Shown here piece after piece: positions 1 to 27,142 of a stretch of 64,000 bases of DNA; positions within the stretch are counted from its first letter, which is position 1, and every line of letters starts with the position of its first letter. The notes beneath the pieces were generated by a model, which saw only the letters and a program-made list of their open reading frames with translations, was not told where the DNA came from and searched no databases. A program made the translations under genes and the position numbers. The DNA comes from Chondrilla cf. caribensis (taxonomy: Eukaryota; Porifera; Demospongiae; Chondrillida; Chondrillidae). The stretch is taken from contig OZ026546.1 in NCBI GenBank assembly GCA_964020155.1, positions 6,212,379 through 6,276,378 of the forward strand, given 5' to 3'.

Positions 1-127
1 GTGAATATTTTATAATTTCGAAACTTTATTTGTCTATGTATTACACATTGTCTGTTGGTCCATTTGTCAAACCTCTCTCACTTTGAGTACACTTAACTTG
101 CATATGTACTGTATGTTTTGTTCACAG

Positions 128-281
128 AGATCAGCTTCAGAGTCGTATGCTGTGGCTATGGCAACCCCTCAGTCAGGTTAGAGCCATTCTCGAGCTAACA
201 GAAGACACCAGCACACTTCAGAAAGGACTGTTGACCAAATCAGAAGTCACAGAACATTTGGCAAAGAGATTACATCTGTAG
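128..281 (+). CDS. CMTR1: Terminal exon of an upstream CMTR1 copy (partial gene)
   Basis: This is the last coding exon of a gene whose remainder lies left of the window. It follows an AG acceptor at 126-127 and ends at TAG 279-281. The translation ([16 protein letters not shown] at its start, AKRLHL at its end) is nearly the same as the last exon of the complete gene at 913-8845, apart from a three-residue deletion. It matches the C-terminal end of cap-specific mRNA 2'-O-methyltransferase 1. The intron before it shows no obvious similarity to the corresponding intron at 8414-8685, so the duplication is not recent. Nothing here shows whether this copy is intact. Confidence 0.85.
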
Positions 282-412
282 TTATTATTATGTACATTTA
301 TATGTCTGACTCAATGTATTTCTCTTTGCCTGACTCACTGTTCCACTCATTCATGTGTTTTTAAAGTTGTTTTGTGCTACAAGTTAATGTTGTGTATACT
401 GTGAGTCATGTA

Positions 413-590
413 CAGTGGAGCCTCTCTATTAAGGATACTTTGGGACCTCAATTTTTGCCCCCATTACAGAGGTTTCCTCGATTCAGAGGTCATTTAATAG
501 TATACAGTGGGACACTAAATGGTGTCCTTATTACAGAGGTTTCCGCAATTCATGAGAGGTTTGTAATAGTGAGCCCGAGGTCCCACTAGT
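413..590. mobile_element. Short pogo/Tigger-type inverted-repeat element (MITE)
   Basis: The segment begins TA-CAGTGGAGCCTCTCTATTA and ends with a decayed reverse complement (GAGGTCCCACTAG). Inside it repeats phrases such as TTACAGAGGTTTCC. The same family occurs at 24709-24883 with a better right end, so this is a non-autonomous element with degenerate ends, lying between the two CMTR1 copies. It has no coding capacity. Confidence 0.65.
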
Positions 591-912
591 ACTGTATTCC
601 AATCAATTAATGTTTGCATAATAATATTATTGTAATGCCCTTTAGAATGGCTATATATTTAAACAAATGGTCGGCCATCATGACGTCCATTTTGGATGAC
701 ATTTTTAGATGATGTCACTGAACTACGTCAATAAAAAATCCAAGCATTTGCGCTAGTAATAACGTACTATGATACGTACTGTTTGTGAATGTAACCATAG
801 CAACAGTGAGTTCTGCACATGGTGCACGCATAGGCACTCCATACTGCGCATAGAGATGGCATGGTGCACGCCCAGTTACGTAATTCGTTCACTGGTGCTG
901 TAGTCTGGAGTT

Positions 913-1500
913 ATGGAAAGTGATACCGACAGCGATAGCGATTACGACAGCTATGATCCATCTCGTCCTAATTCTGCCTTGAAGATTGGCCATGTCGGTT
1001 CTAGTGGCGTCCAAGAGAGTGCAGCTAGTCTGATAATCGGAAGAGATGGCTCCCAATCCACTCAGTCCCCTTCTAGCAGCAGTGAGGAGGTGGATGTAGA
1101 GGAGAGAGGCAGCGAACAAAGTGACTCCAATCCCGACTCCCCCGAATACCACAGCACCGGTAACCCGTTCCAGCAGTACTCGTATTCTGCGTTCACTGGT
1201 CCGGGAAGAGGGTCGTATGGTCGAAGCGGTTCTTCTTCTGAAAGTGACGAGGACCAAAGTCAAGAGGGTTCTAAGCAAGTGGACAAGAAATCGCAAAAAC
1301 GCGAGCCCCCCTCTTCACCGGAAGGAAGCTCTTCTAGCAGTGTAGAAGACAGAGACAAACATGTCGTCAAGAAACCACACATTGAAACAGGGGCAGGCCA
1401 TGGATATAGCGACGTTTCTAAGAAAATGATGGTACGATGCATGTGTACACTGTTCTGACACATGACTACATATATTATTATGCATTTTGTGGTATATGTA

Positions 1501-1544
<44 letters not shown>

Positions 1545-1875
1545 AATCGCTACAACAGAGTTTTATACAAGGAACTAATCTGCGAAGCGTGTCTTGTGAA
1601 AGCGATGACAACCAAGATAGAAGGAGGTCTCTTTCCGGATCCGACCAAGAGGATACTACAAAACGTAAACGTTCGCACACCTCTTCAACAGAAGATAGCC
1701 CTCTCAGTAGTGTACAAGATAGCGACAATCATGTAGACAAAAAGCCGCGTATTGAAGGAGACACAGGCCATGGATACAACGACTTTGCTTGGAAAATGAT
1801 GGTGAATACCATGGATGTGTAGTCTGTTTTGACTTATGGCTATATGCAAGTAGATTTTGTGGTACACACACACAC

Positions 1876-1947
<72 letters not shown>

Positions 1948-2530
1948 TCACTAACTAACTATACATTGGTCTCATTCTGTTCATTTACATAGACCAAGAT
2001 GGGTCATAAGCCAGGTACGGCTCTTGGTCGCACTGGAGAGGGTATTGTTGAACCAATAAAGGAGTCTACACAGAGAGGTAGAGCAGGATTGGGGACAGAA
2101 GGAGTGCCTGAATTGGAACCAGAAAATGTTGAATGGCCTGAAGAGGAGGTGAGCTATGTATGTATGTATGTATATATGTCCTCTTCAAGAGTAATTTGGG
2201 CTAAATTAAAGTTACTTGAATAGTAAACTACTAATTTTAGGAACAGATCTGTTATTTACTATCTGACTGCAATTGTGTATATACAGGTGAATTGTGAGGA
2301 GTTTCCTGAATGGATTGTACCTTGTTCTTGGGATCCACCCACTGTGGGTGGTGAAGGGCTCGATACATGGTTTAAGATAGGCAAGGTACTTACGTACATG
2401 TGTTGTGTAAGTGCATACGTATATGATTATATTTACATATCTTTCTATGCACACTCTTGTATCACTTGTACATTTCACATCAACTTGTCCATGCCATTTA
2501 CTTTTGCAATTTCCTGTTGTTTATATATAC

Positions 2531-2576
<46 letters not shown>

Positions 2577-3881
2577 GTATGTATATATATAATAGTGCAA
2601 ACTTTCATACGTACATACAATAGAGGAATTCATTGGTTGTACAGTCTGTATTACACGCATACACATGCATAAACACATCCATGTGCACATTACAGTTGTG
2701 AGGCATACCACACTAATATAGGCAACTTTGATATAATTCATATATATACAATATACTACGTATGTACTAGTATATTGTATGGTAGTATGTATACAGTATT
2801 ATATTATGTATGTGTGTGTATATTATTATAGAATTACGTGTATGCATACAGTATTGCATCAATATCATTGCGTATGGTATAATGCATATATACGTAATTG
2901 TTATGTGAGCTATTTATAGTTACCTACCTTGACTTTGTAGAGGAAGACCACCATTGAGGACGAGACTCTATTCTGTGATGAAGAAGTACTTAAACAGATC
3001 CTGAAGAACAAGGTAACAGTCTACATGTGGAGTATTTGTAATGCATGCATCTGTTATGCACTCTATAGTTATGTATTACTGCTTTTTTCACTACTTCTAA
3101 TATATACTTATGTATACATATGTTCCCATTAGACTGTATTTGATAGTTTTGACCAAAAGGCCTTTCTTGATGCAAGAGATCGATCCAACCCATTTGAACT
3201 GATCAAGGGTATCATCTTTCAGAACAGGTGTGTGATCAGCTGTCCTCCTGCATCCTGTTTATCTGACCTTGTCACTGTACATATCTCTTGCTGTATCACT
3301 AACCTGTGCTACATGCTTATGTATGTACAGTTTTCCTTTGATCTACGTACCCCTCAACCAGGATACACATACGTATGTATATACTGTATGTATTTACAGT
3401 ATATGATATATTAAGCATACTAACATGTACGTATATTATGTTGTCCTTGTATAGGGCTGCTATGAAAATGGCAAACTTGGATGCAATCTTTGACTTCATG
3501 TTCACTGGTATGAGGGACAAATCCGGAGTGAGTTACAATTGTGATATCATACAGTATACGTGTGTATATTGTACATATGAGAAGTAGTTTGTATGTTCTC
3601 TATTCAAACATGCATGCACATGCGTATATTATGTACACTGATTAACCACTGTGCCCAAGTACTCCTACAATTCACAGAACAGAACTTTAGTGATATACCT
3701 TCTCTTTTATTTCTATTTGTTTCTTGTAGAAAAAGATTACTGAAACAAACGAATTGCTCTATTTTGCTGATATCTGTGCTGGACCAGGTGGATTCACTGA
3801 GTATGTGCTCTACCGAACAAAATGGCATGCAAAAGGATTTGGATTCACTTTAAAAGGTGTGTTAGCATCTTCTGCCTGGGT

Positions 3882-3959
<78 letters not shown>

Positions 3960-4764
3960 ATATTATTTGTGGATATGTAGGTGAGTGTTGGCATGGGTAT
4001 GTGTGTGTGTGGAGGTTGAGGGGAAATATACTGTTTAAACACTTCCCTTCCCAGATCCACCTGATGGTTTTGATTTCAAATTGGATCATTTCCATGCATC
4101 GGACTGTGAGACATTTGAACCATACTATGGTAAACAACAATGTTGGGAGAACAGTGTGCAACTTTTGTTAAGATTGTTTGATTCTCTGTACAGGTTGTCA
4201 TGGTGATGGTGATATTACCAATACCGAGAACCTAACCAGTCTTCAAGGGCGTGTGTTTGAGGCCACCAATGGTCTTGGAGTCCATTTTGTCATGGGAGAT
4301 GGGGTATGTCCGATGTGTCAATATAACACAGTCATTCCAAAATTACCTCTCCTCCCAAAACAAAGGCCCCGTAAGACCACGTTTGGTTGCTGTTTTGAGC
4401 CCCCTGAACCAAAATAACCCCTGCTATAAATGTTAAATTTCACACATTGAAAGAATGTATGATTGCTGTGAATTCATATGTGTACGTAGCATAATATTAT
4501 TCCATCCTTTTGTGTTTTCAGGGCAAATCTGTGGAAGGAGAGGAAAACATCCAAGAACTGCTGACCAAACAGCTTGTCATGTGCCAGTTTGCTTGTGCTC
4601 TATCGATCTTGAAAGAAGGCGGCAATTTTGTTTGTTCCCTTTTTGACATGTACACTCCATTCCTAGTTGGTCTCATCTACCTCTTGTATCGCTGCTTTGA
4701 GAAAATATGCATCATAAAACCAGTTACTAGTAGACCGGCCAACTCACAGAGGTTAGTGTGTGCA

Positions 4765-4810
<46 letters not shown>

Positions 4811-7800
4811 GTATCATGTTATACATATGTATAATATACTGTAACTCTACACAATAACCCCAGGTATGTAGTGTGTCATGGATTTCGTAACACCAGTCGT
4901 AGTGTAGCTGAGTATCTCTTTGACATCAATGACAAACTGAATGAACTGAAAGGTACAGAAGAGGATGTCATTGAGGTATGGTTACCTCATATAAAAATGT
5001 TGTGTATAGTGTACATGTATAGTTGTATCCTGGTGTGGTTAATGTAGACAATAATTATTTATACTGAAAATATGCAATTAGCTCAATACAACATAGTATT
5101 TGCAATAGAAATGTGTTTACTAATTTCCTGCCTTGCTTTCACACAATTAATCCCAACAATGAAACCTGTCTGGTGACCTGTGCACACATCAGTGACCTGT
5201 GCTTCCAGCACTGATGTGTGCACACTTTCCTGTCTTTTGCCGATACAAGTATGAATGTACATGGACAAAAATGTGCTTGTTTAAACTTGTACACAGTATA
5301 CGTATGTGAATAATATGTTCACCTCTTGTGCAGGTAGTGCCACTCCACATCCTTCAGCAAGAAGAAGAGTTCATGACCTACGTGACCAAGAGCAATGATC
5401 AGTGAGTTGTGTCCTAAATGCACACATTCATTGCATCTCAATCAATATTGCAATTAATGTACATACCCTACAGGATTGCTGAGCAGCAGTCCACCGGATT
5501 AAGAAAGATACAGTTCTTTGTAAAGAACAGGTTTGTGACCACAGGCTCAGAGCAGCCATTCATTCCTCGTACACTTGTGTGTTATTATCATGACTACCTC
5601 AGAAACCTGTTAGAAAGGCGACAGGCTGATATTAAGAAAGAATGCCTCAAATTATGGAAAGTATGTGCGCAGTACCATGTTGTATGTATGTTGTTGTGTT
5701 GCATCTATTTGCACACTTCATTTCCAGTTGGTCAAGTCCACTTATTAATGCGGCGGCCTGTATGTTACGCTCGTCCGATCCTACGCGTAACCGTAACAAT
5801 GAATTTATATTATAATTTATACTGCGCGAAAACAAGATGGCCGATTTCGGACGTCGACAATTAGAAATTGGGCTAGAATTCGTGCGCTGAAGCTCCGCTA
5901 AACGTAGTAACCTCAGCGAAGGTTATTCTGAATCTAAGGAAGACGCCAAGTAATTCGAGTGCGGGGGGCGGCAGCCCCACGAGTTTTTGAACTCGAATTA
6001 CTTGTTTTTGTATTGTGTCATTTGTTTTTACTGTGTTTTTCCTATTCCACCATCAGATTGGTGATGACACCAGAAAAGCTCGTTCCATTCCAGAACACAA
6101 AGTAATATTCAATGAATTCTGGAAGGTGAATATTGGAAGGAGTCCTGATACATATCATGCTCATGTGTGTGATAGCATTTGTTTCTCTCAAAAGAAACTC
6201 ACAAAGTCACTAGAGGCGAATGAGGCTAGCTTCAAGCCAACAACCCTCACTGCAGACAACCTACCACCTGATGTATACACATGGAAGTGGTACTACACCT
6301 GTGGGGCAAGATACATAATTGTTGGTGCTGGGGTGAGTGAGTGTGTATGTGTGATCAGAGATCAATACATTCTGCCCCTCCGAGATTCATGTCAAACTCA
6401 GTTCTACCATGCACTGTACTTCACTTTCTTCTGCACTCATTTTATAGCGCTCCCACCTCAAAGGTTGGACTCAAAGAGGACCACTTAGCTTTGGTTCAGT
6501 GATAAACACAGTTGATATAGAACTACCACCTCAGACTCTACTGGATGTGGATGTCTGTGATGAGTTTGGCTCCAATGTGAGTAGTATGGAAGAGATTGTG
6601 CTGAAATGACATTCAGAAGAGTCCATAATATATGTGCTTCTACTTGAGTGTTTCCTGAGTTGCATATGTAGTGTAGTATTGGACCACATAGCATAGCTAA
6701 CCCTTTATCTGCAGACAGAGAAGGGGTCAAGTATGGTGCATGTTACTTTCTACTCTGGAGGCAGAAAAAATGATGACAATCATGCTTATCACATAGTACA
6801 TATAATTGCATGCTAATAAGGTGGGAAATGTGCCTACTTACATATGTACAGCAGTTAAAGGGAGGATGAAAAGGTTCCAGCATTACTGAATCTCTACCAC
6901 ATAACTTAGATGGACTTGATCTTACAAAGCTACTACCATCAAAGGCTCTAACATGACACCATCCGAAGTCCTTTACATTCTCATGCATTTATTTGCATAG
7001 TGCAATCTGATTGGCAATCTACTGAACAGATAGTGATACACAACCATGCCAGACCTTGCCCTTGCAGTGGATAAGGGGTCACAATAATTGTTTCATTTAT
7101 TTTGTTTGTAACTTTCAAAGTAATAATGTTTGTGAACTCTTCCACCCTTATAGGGTACCAAGTGCTTTGTGATTGAAGTTATCGATGCTCTTTCAATTGG
7201 AGGAGAGTTTATTGGAAATAGACCATTTCCAATGAGGTCTATACATGTTATAATCTTCACTTGTTATTCTTTTCTTTTCATTGTTTGTTTTGTTGCTTTT
7301 TTGTTCATCACAGACAGGCACTAATCCATAAGTTGTGTAAAGCTGTAAATAAGCCCGGTAGAGCTCAGCTAAGGTGAGTGGGTGTATAATCTGTACATAA
7401 TTATGTGTGTATACACACTTATAAGAGCCACTTATGATATTATACTGTATGTGCAGTAGGTGCTATACATGTGTTGTCATTTGTGGTAGGTTGAAGAAAT
7501 GCTACAGATTTGTTGATATCGAGAAAATGCTTTCAAAGTATGTTCAAACTGCCTCACACATGTTCCCCTACCACCCCACTCACATACATGTGCATACATA
7601 CACTTGCTTACATGTACTCACTTGCATACACTTACGTACATACATACACTTGCTTGCATGCACTCACACATATGCATACATATATGTACATATGTACAAA
7701 CAGTATGCGTACACACTTTCAGGAAAGTGTACACACTCACACATGCACACACTTGCTAGGAACTCATATTTTTACCAGCAATCACTTCTGTTTGTCTGTA

Positions 7801-8845
7801 TGTGTAATTAATGTCCATACTGTATTATATTATTATGCATTATTATACGTACGTAAGTACATGCATAATATTATGTATACAGTATACGTACTGTACCTAT
7901 ATGTATGTTTTGATGATCTATATCTCCTGACCATGGATTGTCATGTTTGACTGTATGTGTTTGCTCCTAGATTGAAGGATGTCAGTGAAGGTAAAGTGCC
8001 AAATATTGTCTCTTATAATGAAGATGGTTCCCAAACACAACCAAGAGGTGTTGTATTGTTCAAGACACTGAAAAGTGAGTGGATTAACAATTCTCTCCCA
8101 TCTCACAGCAGAATACCACTGGCATACTGTACATATGTACATGCCTCAATTCTGTGTGACTCTAAACAAGTACATATTTATATTATGCATAATGAGTGTA
8201 CTACTCAAATCTACGCCATACTCTAACCATGTGATGCTGTAGTGTGCATATTACAAATGGCAGTGTGCATGTATCATGTGAAGGACATACTTCATCCACT
8301 CCAGACCCATGGCACCTACAGTTCAGTAAATCAAGCCATCGGCTCTACTTCTACAATACAGTGTCACAGAAGAGTGCTTTTGATGCACCACAGGATGGTG
8401 TTGCCAATTATCAGTATGTTAAGTTGACTGTTGATCTTGTTGTTCCTTTCTTCCTTGGATTTCACGCGTGTTGTTTCCCACGTACTGGGCCTGCTTTTTC
8501 CACCACATGTACGGAACATATTATTAGTGTGACCAACATGTATCCTTACTAAGTTCTCCCCTTATTACATGATGAAGTAGAGAAATCTTGTATGACTGCA
8601 AGACTTTACCAAACGTTAAACCAGCTTAATAAATTGTATTTCCTATTGCGGATGAGTAAATCACTTGTCTATGTACTGTACACAGAGACCAGCTCCAAAG
8701 TCGTATGCTGTGGCTATGGCAACCTTTCAATCAGGTTAGAACCATTCTCGGGCTAACAGAAGACACCTGGTCCAGTGCACTTCAGAAAGGACTTCTGACC
8801 AAATCAGAAGTCATAGAACATGTGGCAAAGAGATTACATGTGTAG
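913..8845 (+). CDS. CMTR1: Cap-specific mRNA 2'-O-methyltransferase 1, second tandem copy, catalytic Lys replaced
   Basis: Cap 2'-O-methyltransferases methylate the first transcribed nucleotide of capped mRNA in the nucleus. My model has 22 exons and 1044 residues (human about 835): 913-1431, 1559-1801, 1993-2148, 2287-2385, 2941-3012, 3133-3227, 3455-3527, 3730-3856, 4055-4129, 4194-4303, 4522-4751, 4864-4975, 5334-5401, 5474-5660, 6057-6332, 6448-6576, 7154-7236, 7314-7373, 7490-7537, 7971-8074, 8305-8413, 8686-8845. Domain order: a long Ser/Asp/Glu-rich N-terminus with basic patches; a G-patch (exon 3, [12 protein letters not shown]); an RrmJ/FtsJ fold with the SAM motif CAGPGGF (exon 8); a guanylyltransferase-like region; a WW-like C-terminus (exons 21-22). 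The catalytic Lys in AAMKMAN and the Asp in GDGG are present. The second catalytic Lys, expected in the family's CKTFD motif, is Ser here (VCSLFD, exon 11), so activity is doubtful. Exons 1 and 2 end in duplicated modules. The N-terminal exon joins are the least certain part. Confidence 0.9.
5745..6000 (+). mobile_element. Dispersed hairpin-ended repeat, copy 1 (in CMTR1 intron 14)
   Basis: This copy shares long stretches with 53471-53802 and a shorter part with 19791-19950. Common blocks include TTACGCTCGTCCGAT, GATGGCCGATTTCG, GAATTCGTGCG and the GC-rich GGCGGCAGCCCCACGAG near the right end. The right end is bounded by the inverted repeat CAAGTAATTCGAG / CTCGAATTACTTG, which can form a hairpin. 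There is no reading frame of interest. The class (SINE-like or DNA-transposon derivative) cannot be decided from sequence alone, and the left edge is approximate. Confidence 0.7.
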
Positions 8846-9564
8846 TTACATTCAGTATGCATACTGCATGTGTATGTACATACATACTGTATTGCGTATG
8901 TACTATATGCACTGAATGTACTAGTTTTACACATCTCTGACACTTTGTATAGCTCCACCTAGTTCTCTAAAACATGCAGTTTGAACGTTTTTGTAGTTTT
9001 GTAGCATAATGCACTTTAATATGGCTACTTTTATGTTTTGTGTGTTTGTATATATCCCTCCCTGTGGTCAATAGATATGAGTTATGTACAGTAATAAGAT
9101 TCAGTCAATGGACCGAATGCACCTACAAGCTAGTGTATATGCTGTGATGTATACATAACCTATTTTTGTATGGAAGTATATATACACAAATTTTATATAC
9201 TGTATAGTATGTGTGTACTATACTGATTCACTGTGTGTGTGTGTGCGTGCATGCGTGCGTGCATACAGTACATAGTGAATATGTATTGTGAGTATGCTCT
9301 TGTTTATTATGTACATCTCTTGAGCTAACAGAAGTATGTCTATGACTGTGAGCATGTGCTACTGTAATAATATTGTATTCAAACTTCTTTGCATGTTATC
9401 TATTATTTATGTTGGATAAACAGTACAATATTATGCACTTGCAAATGGCACGATATTATATTGTAAGTTACATAAATTTTATACAGAGTTTCAGCTTATG
9501 TCTGTATATGTATGTATGTATGTATTTGTAAGATGTATAGAAAGTTATATATGCACCACATTCA
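8846..9564. other. Convergent intergenic spacer, no gene seen
   Basis: This stretch lies between the stop of CMTR1 on the + strand and the stop of the first receptor gene on the - strand, and probably holds both 3' untranslated regions. It is AT-rich with TACGTA-type and GTGCGTGCATGC-like alternating sequence. I see no exon-like open frame or RNA gene. Confidence 0.6.
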
Positions 9565-14682
<5,118 letters not shown>

Positions 14683-15360
14683 TGTCTTCTTCCTTCCGAT
14701 CACACCACAATTCTCTCCAGAGATGTAACTGTTGAGTCAAACAGTCGTCGAGGTCTTCAGTGATCCTACAACACGCGTCCACAGTGCTCCTAGTCTCCCC
14801 CAACAGATGGTACTACTCCACAACTATCTCTGTGTGGTCTAGATTAGTGTGCATCTATATGTTCTCAAACATCAGCTTGCTACACTAGTCAGCTATATAT
14901 ATACAGTTTAACTGAATTTGTATTGTGCTAAAGTATTCCAGTTCCTTCATGTATCGTCTATATGTCTGCCTTGTTCTATCATCGGGTGTGTCTCGGCATA
15001 TCTTCGCATTCAATTCTGCATAATACGCAGAGTGCTGAATTTGGTACTTTGTGGGGTTGTAAGCATTCAAGCTGCACTGCACTTTGTGCGAAGTAATTCA
15101 CAGCGTGCACTTCAAAGGGCTGAAACCCAGACTGGGTCGTGTTATGACAGGAAGTGCCAGTATATTGAGCTCAATAAGACGGTGAATGCGAATCGAACAC
15201 CTTGTCCCTCCTTGGATTGAGATTTTTGAACTATAACTGGTTTCCCTCGCCGTACTCCCTCACATAGGCCGTGTAACCAGACTCAGATGATATGCTTTGA
15301 CCTACACCGTGTAAGTAGTTGTTGGACTATTGGGACCATCGATCTGTAAACAGAGTCACT
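14683..15360. promoter_or_regulatory. Upstream region of receptor A, no motif resolved
   Basis: This holds the 5' untranslated region and probable promoter of the - strand gene starting at 14682. A TATA-like run, TATATATA, occurs near 14894-14902, but I cannot show that it is used. No convincing exon is seen on either strand. Confidence 0.35.
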
Positions 15361-15690
15361 TCATGCAGTCAGTACATCTCATGTAGTACACCTCATGTTA
15401 GTACATCTCGTGTTAGCACCTCATGTTAGTACACCTCATGTTAGTACACCTCATGATAGTATATCTCATGTAGTGCATCTCATGTACGTAGTACACCTCA
15501 TGTTAGTACACCTCATGTTAGTACACCTCATGTTAGTACATCTCATGTTAGTACACCTCATGTTAGTACATCTCATGTTAGTACACCTCATGTTAGTACA
15601 CCTCATGTTAGTACACCTCATGTTAGTATATCTCATGTTAGTATACCTCATGTTAGCATCTCATGTTATTGCACCTCATGTTAGTACATG
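15361..15690. repeat. 15-base minisatellite between the receptor genes
   Basis: The unit is close to CACCTCATGTTAGTA, repeated about 20 times with CACC/CATC and ACA/ATA variants. It lies between the start of receptor A and the stop of receptor B. Confidence 0.9.
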
Positions 15691-16169
15691 TAGTTAATCA
15701 TGGTGTCATTCGATTGTATGTTGTTTGCTGAAGCATTGTTGACTAAAAGATGCATTTATTCACATAGGTGTACGTATGATTGCCGTGACTGTTCAAAGGG
15801 GGAACAAAAAACCAGTAGTGGGTTCTATTTACACCTATTGTTGCATTTTATGTTTTCTACTATTATATTACTATTCTTATTACTACTAATTAATAATAAT
15901 AGCAATCATAATTAACACTAATAACAACAGTAATTAATAATAATTGTATATCATTTTGACTCCCTCTATATAATATATAATATTATAATTATATTGCAGA
16001 CTAGTATACTATATTATAGTAATTACAGCATCAGATTAAATTTTCTCATTTTACAGTATAATATTATAATTAATGTCTGACGATACAATAGTACAACATC
16101 AATGATAATATTACGATATTATGCAATCATAGGGGATACTTGTGGTTATATACAATCTCGGATCAATCA
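15691..16169. other. AT-rich spacer downstream of receptor B, no gene seen
   Basis: This is the 3' flank of receptor B. It is strongly AT-rich, with TAATAATAAT and ATTATAAT runs, and holds no exon-like frame on either strand. Confidence 0.6.
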
Positions 16170-21117
<4,948 letters not shown>

Positions 21118-22715
21118 TTTCTAGTTGCTGGTGTACTCTTTGAAGTGCAATTAGTTCACACGTGCCTAACTTTTATATCTACTCTGTGATTGAAGTGAAT
21201 CTCTCTACACACACTGCTCCACACAGCCCTTTCTGTTACTGGATTGAGCTAAAACTAAAATTCCTGGTTCTTTTATAAGGGTTAGATTTGGTGTGTCTGC
21301 TATTCCTTATTCTGCATGATATTATCATATAGCTGTACAATATGTACAAAATTTATATTGGATGTTTTGTACAGTCAGCATAATATCCCGTAGTATCAAC
21401 TACAGTAATTTGTATAGTGTGTATGCACAGATATAGTACTGTATAACGCATACTAAGTTGTAGTAAAATGCATCACATGTGATTGTGAGGTGACGAAATC
21501 CTGAGACTCTACACACTTCCAATAGCTATACAGTTTTGACTAAAGGTATTCACCGTGCAGTTGGTGGGCTTCCACCATGCAGGCTTTATCAGGATGCTCA
21601 CGTAACAGTCATTGAACTTCTATGGTTGGGAAGTGCGATTTAAGACTTTTGTTCCGGCTTCAATTGAGACCTCTGAGCGTCTAGAAATACCTTAGGGGGA
21701 AGAATTTAACAATGGTTCATTCTCTCCATCCACTGAAGCCATTTTTCTTGCAAGTGGTCAGAGTTGGTTAATTATGTATCCCTGGTTGCCATAGTGATGA
21801 GGTGGTTTGTATCCATGGGTGATGCAGGCGTGACGAGTCCAGAAAACTAATCCTGACAGGATGTCTTGATATGAAATTCACGTGTTGATATGAGGATGGT
21901 CATACCAGCCATAACTAATTATGCGGGAACTCAAGGATGCTGGTTAATGATGGGATGTGAACACATGTATGTCGAGAGGGGGTATCATGTTCAGAGGTGC
22001 ATGGTAAGTTTTTACATGTGTGTCATGCAAGCAACATTGAAAGGTGGACAATATTTGACAGCAACAAAAACAGATGTGACTAATACATGTATTGGTGGGG
22101 AATCTATATTGTGAAGAAAACCAAAGATATTTCACATGATTTAAACTGACATTATTTTTTAAGTGAATACACTTGAAATTATGAAGTTTATTACTCTACA
22201 CTCAAAACTATCATTGACTGAATCAACAGGTTGATAATATTTATGTGCGCATGGAATCAATTGATGGAAGCATCCTGAACACCCACATGCATGATAGCGG
22301 CATTGAACACCTTGGAACACAATGCAACACACATTACCAGATGACAAACATCCATTTCTACCACTGTGCGTCATGCATTGAAATTCCCTCATTAAAAACA
22401 ATAGCTTTGGTCTCAATGCATGAAACCATCAATAATAATCGCAAAGTCAGAGGGAAGAGACAATGTCCAAGTCACATCATATGTGATTTCTACACTAATA
22501 TGGCTAGCAAGGTGATACTGTTACATTATAGCTATAGTTGAACTTCGCCAGCTATGCATACAAACGCGCACTGAATACACTTGCTTCCTTTGCGTTAATA
22601 TACGTTTAAACGCGTTCGCAAACTGCTGCGTGTACAGCATGCGATATTGCGCGTGGGTACCCGTGTCGGGACAGGGATAAATGGTGTGCGCCACATTGGA
22701 ATCCTGTGATTCAAG
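21118..22715. other. Divergent intergenic region between receptor B and SELENOS
   Basis: Receptor B is transcribed leftward from 21117 and SELENOS rightward from about 22716, so both promoters should lie here. The part nearest SELENOS (about 22560-22700) is richer in CpG (ACGCGTTCGC, TTGCGCGTGGG) than the rest. I see no exon with coding character and no RNA gene. Confidence 0.5.
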
Positions 22716-26978
<4,263 letters not shown>

Positions 26979-27097
26979 GAGTCACATGGCCGTGTTTCCA
27001 CGGTAACCATTTCACCACCTTTGAAATCAAGAAATGGGTCGTGTGATTGAGTTCAGCTAAACAAAACCGAAAGTTTGTAATCCACGTCATTAATTTC

Positions 27098-27142
27098 ATG
27101 ATGGTCCTACCTCAAAGCCGCCCAGGCCAGGTGGGACCTGAT
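27098..27142 (+). promoter_or_regulatory. SELENOS: SECIS element of SELENOS
   Basis: This is a selenocysteine insertion sequence about 120 bases after the SELENOS stop. ATGA at 27098-27101 is followed 12 bases later by AA at 27114-27115 in the apical loop. The stem GGTCCTACCT (27103-27112) pairs with AGGTGGGACC (27129-27138) with a single wobble, and the 3' side of the quartet, TGAT, is at 27139-27142. A lower helix is possible between TTAATT upstream and AATTAG downstream. Quartet, stem and 12-base spacing to AA all fit the eukaryotic SECIS pattern. Confidence 0.9.

Noticed and set aside
8243..8304. An earlier acceptor for CMTR1 exon 21 at 8241-8242
   Set aside because: It breaks the frame with exon 20. 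The acceptor at 8303-8304 keeps phase and restores the family motif [10 protein letters not shown].
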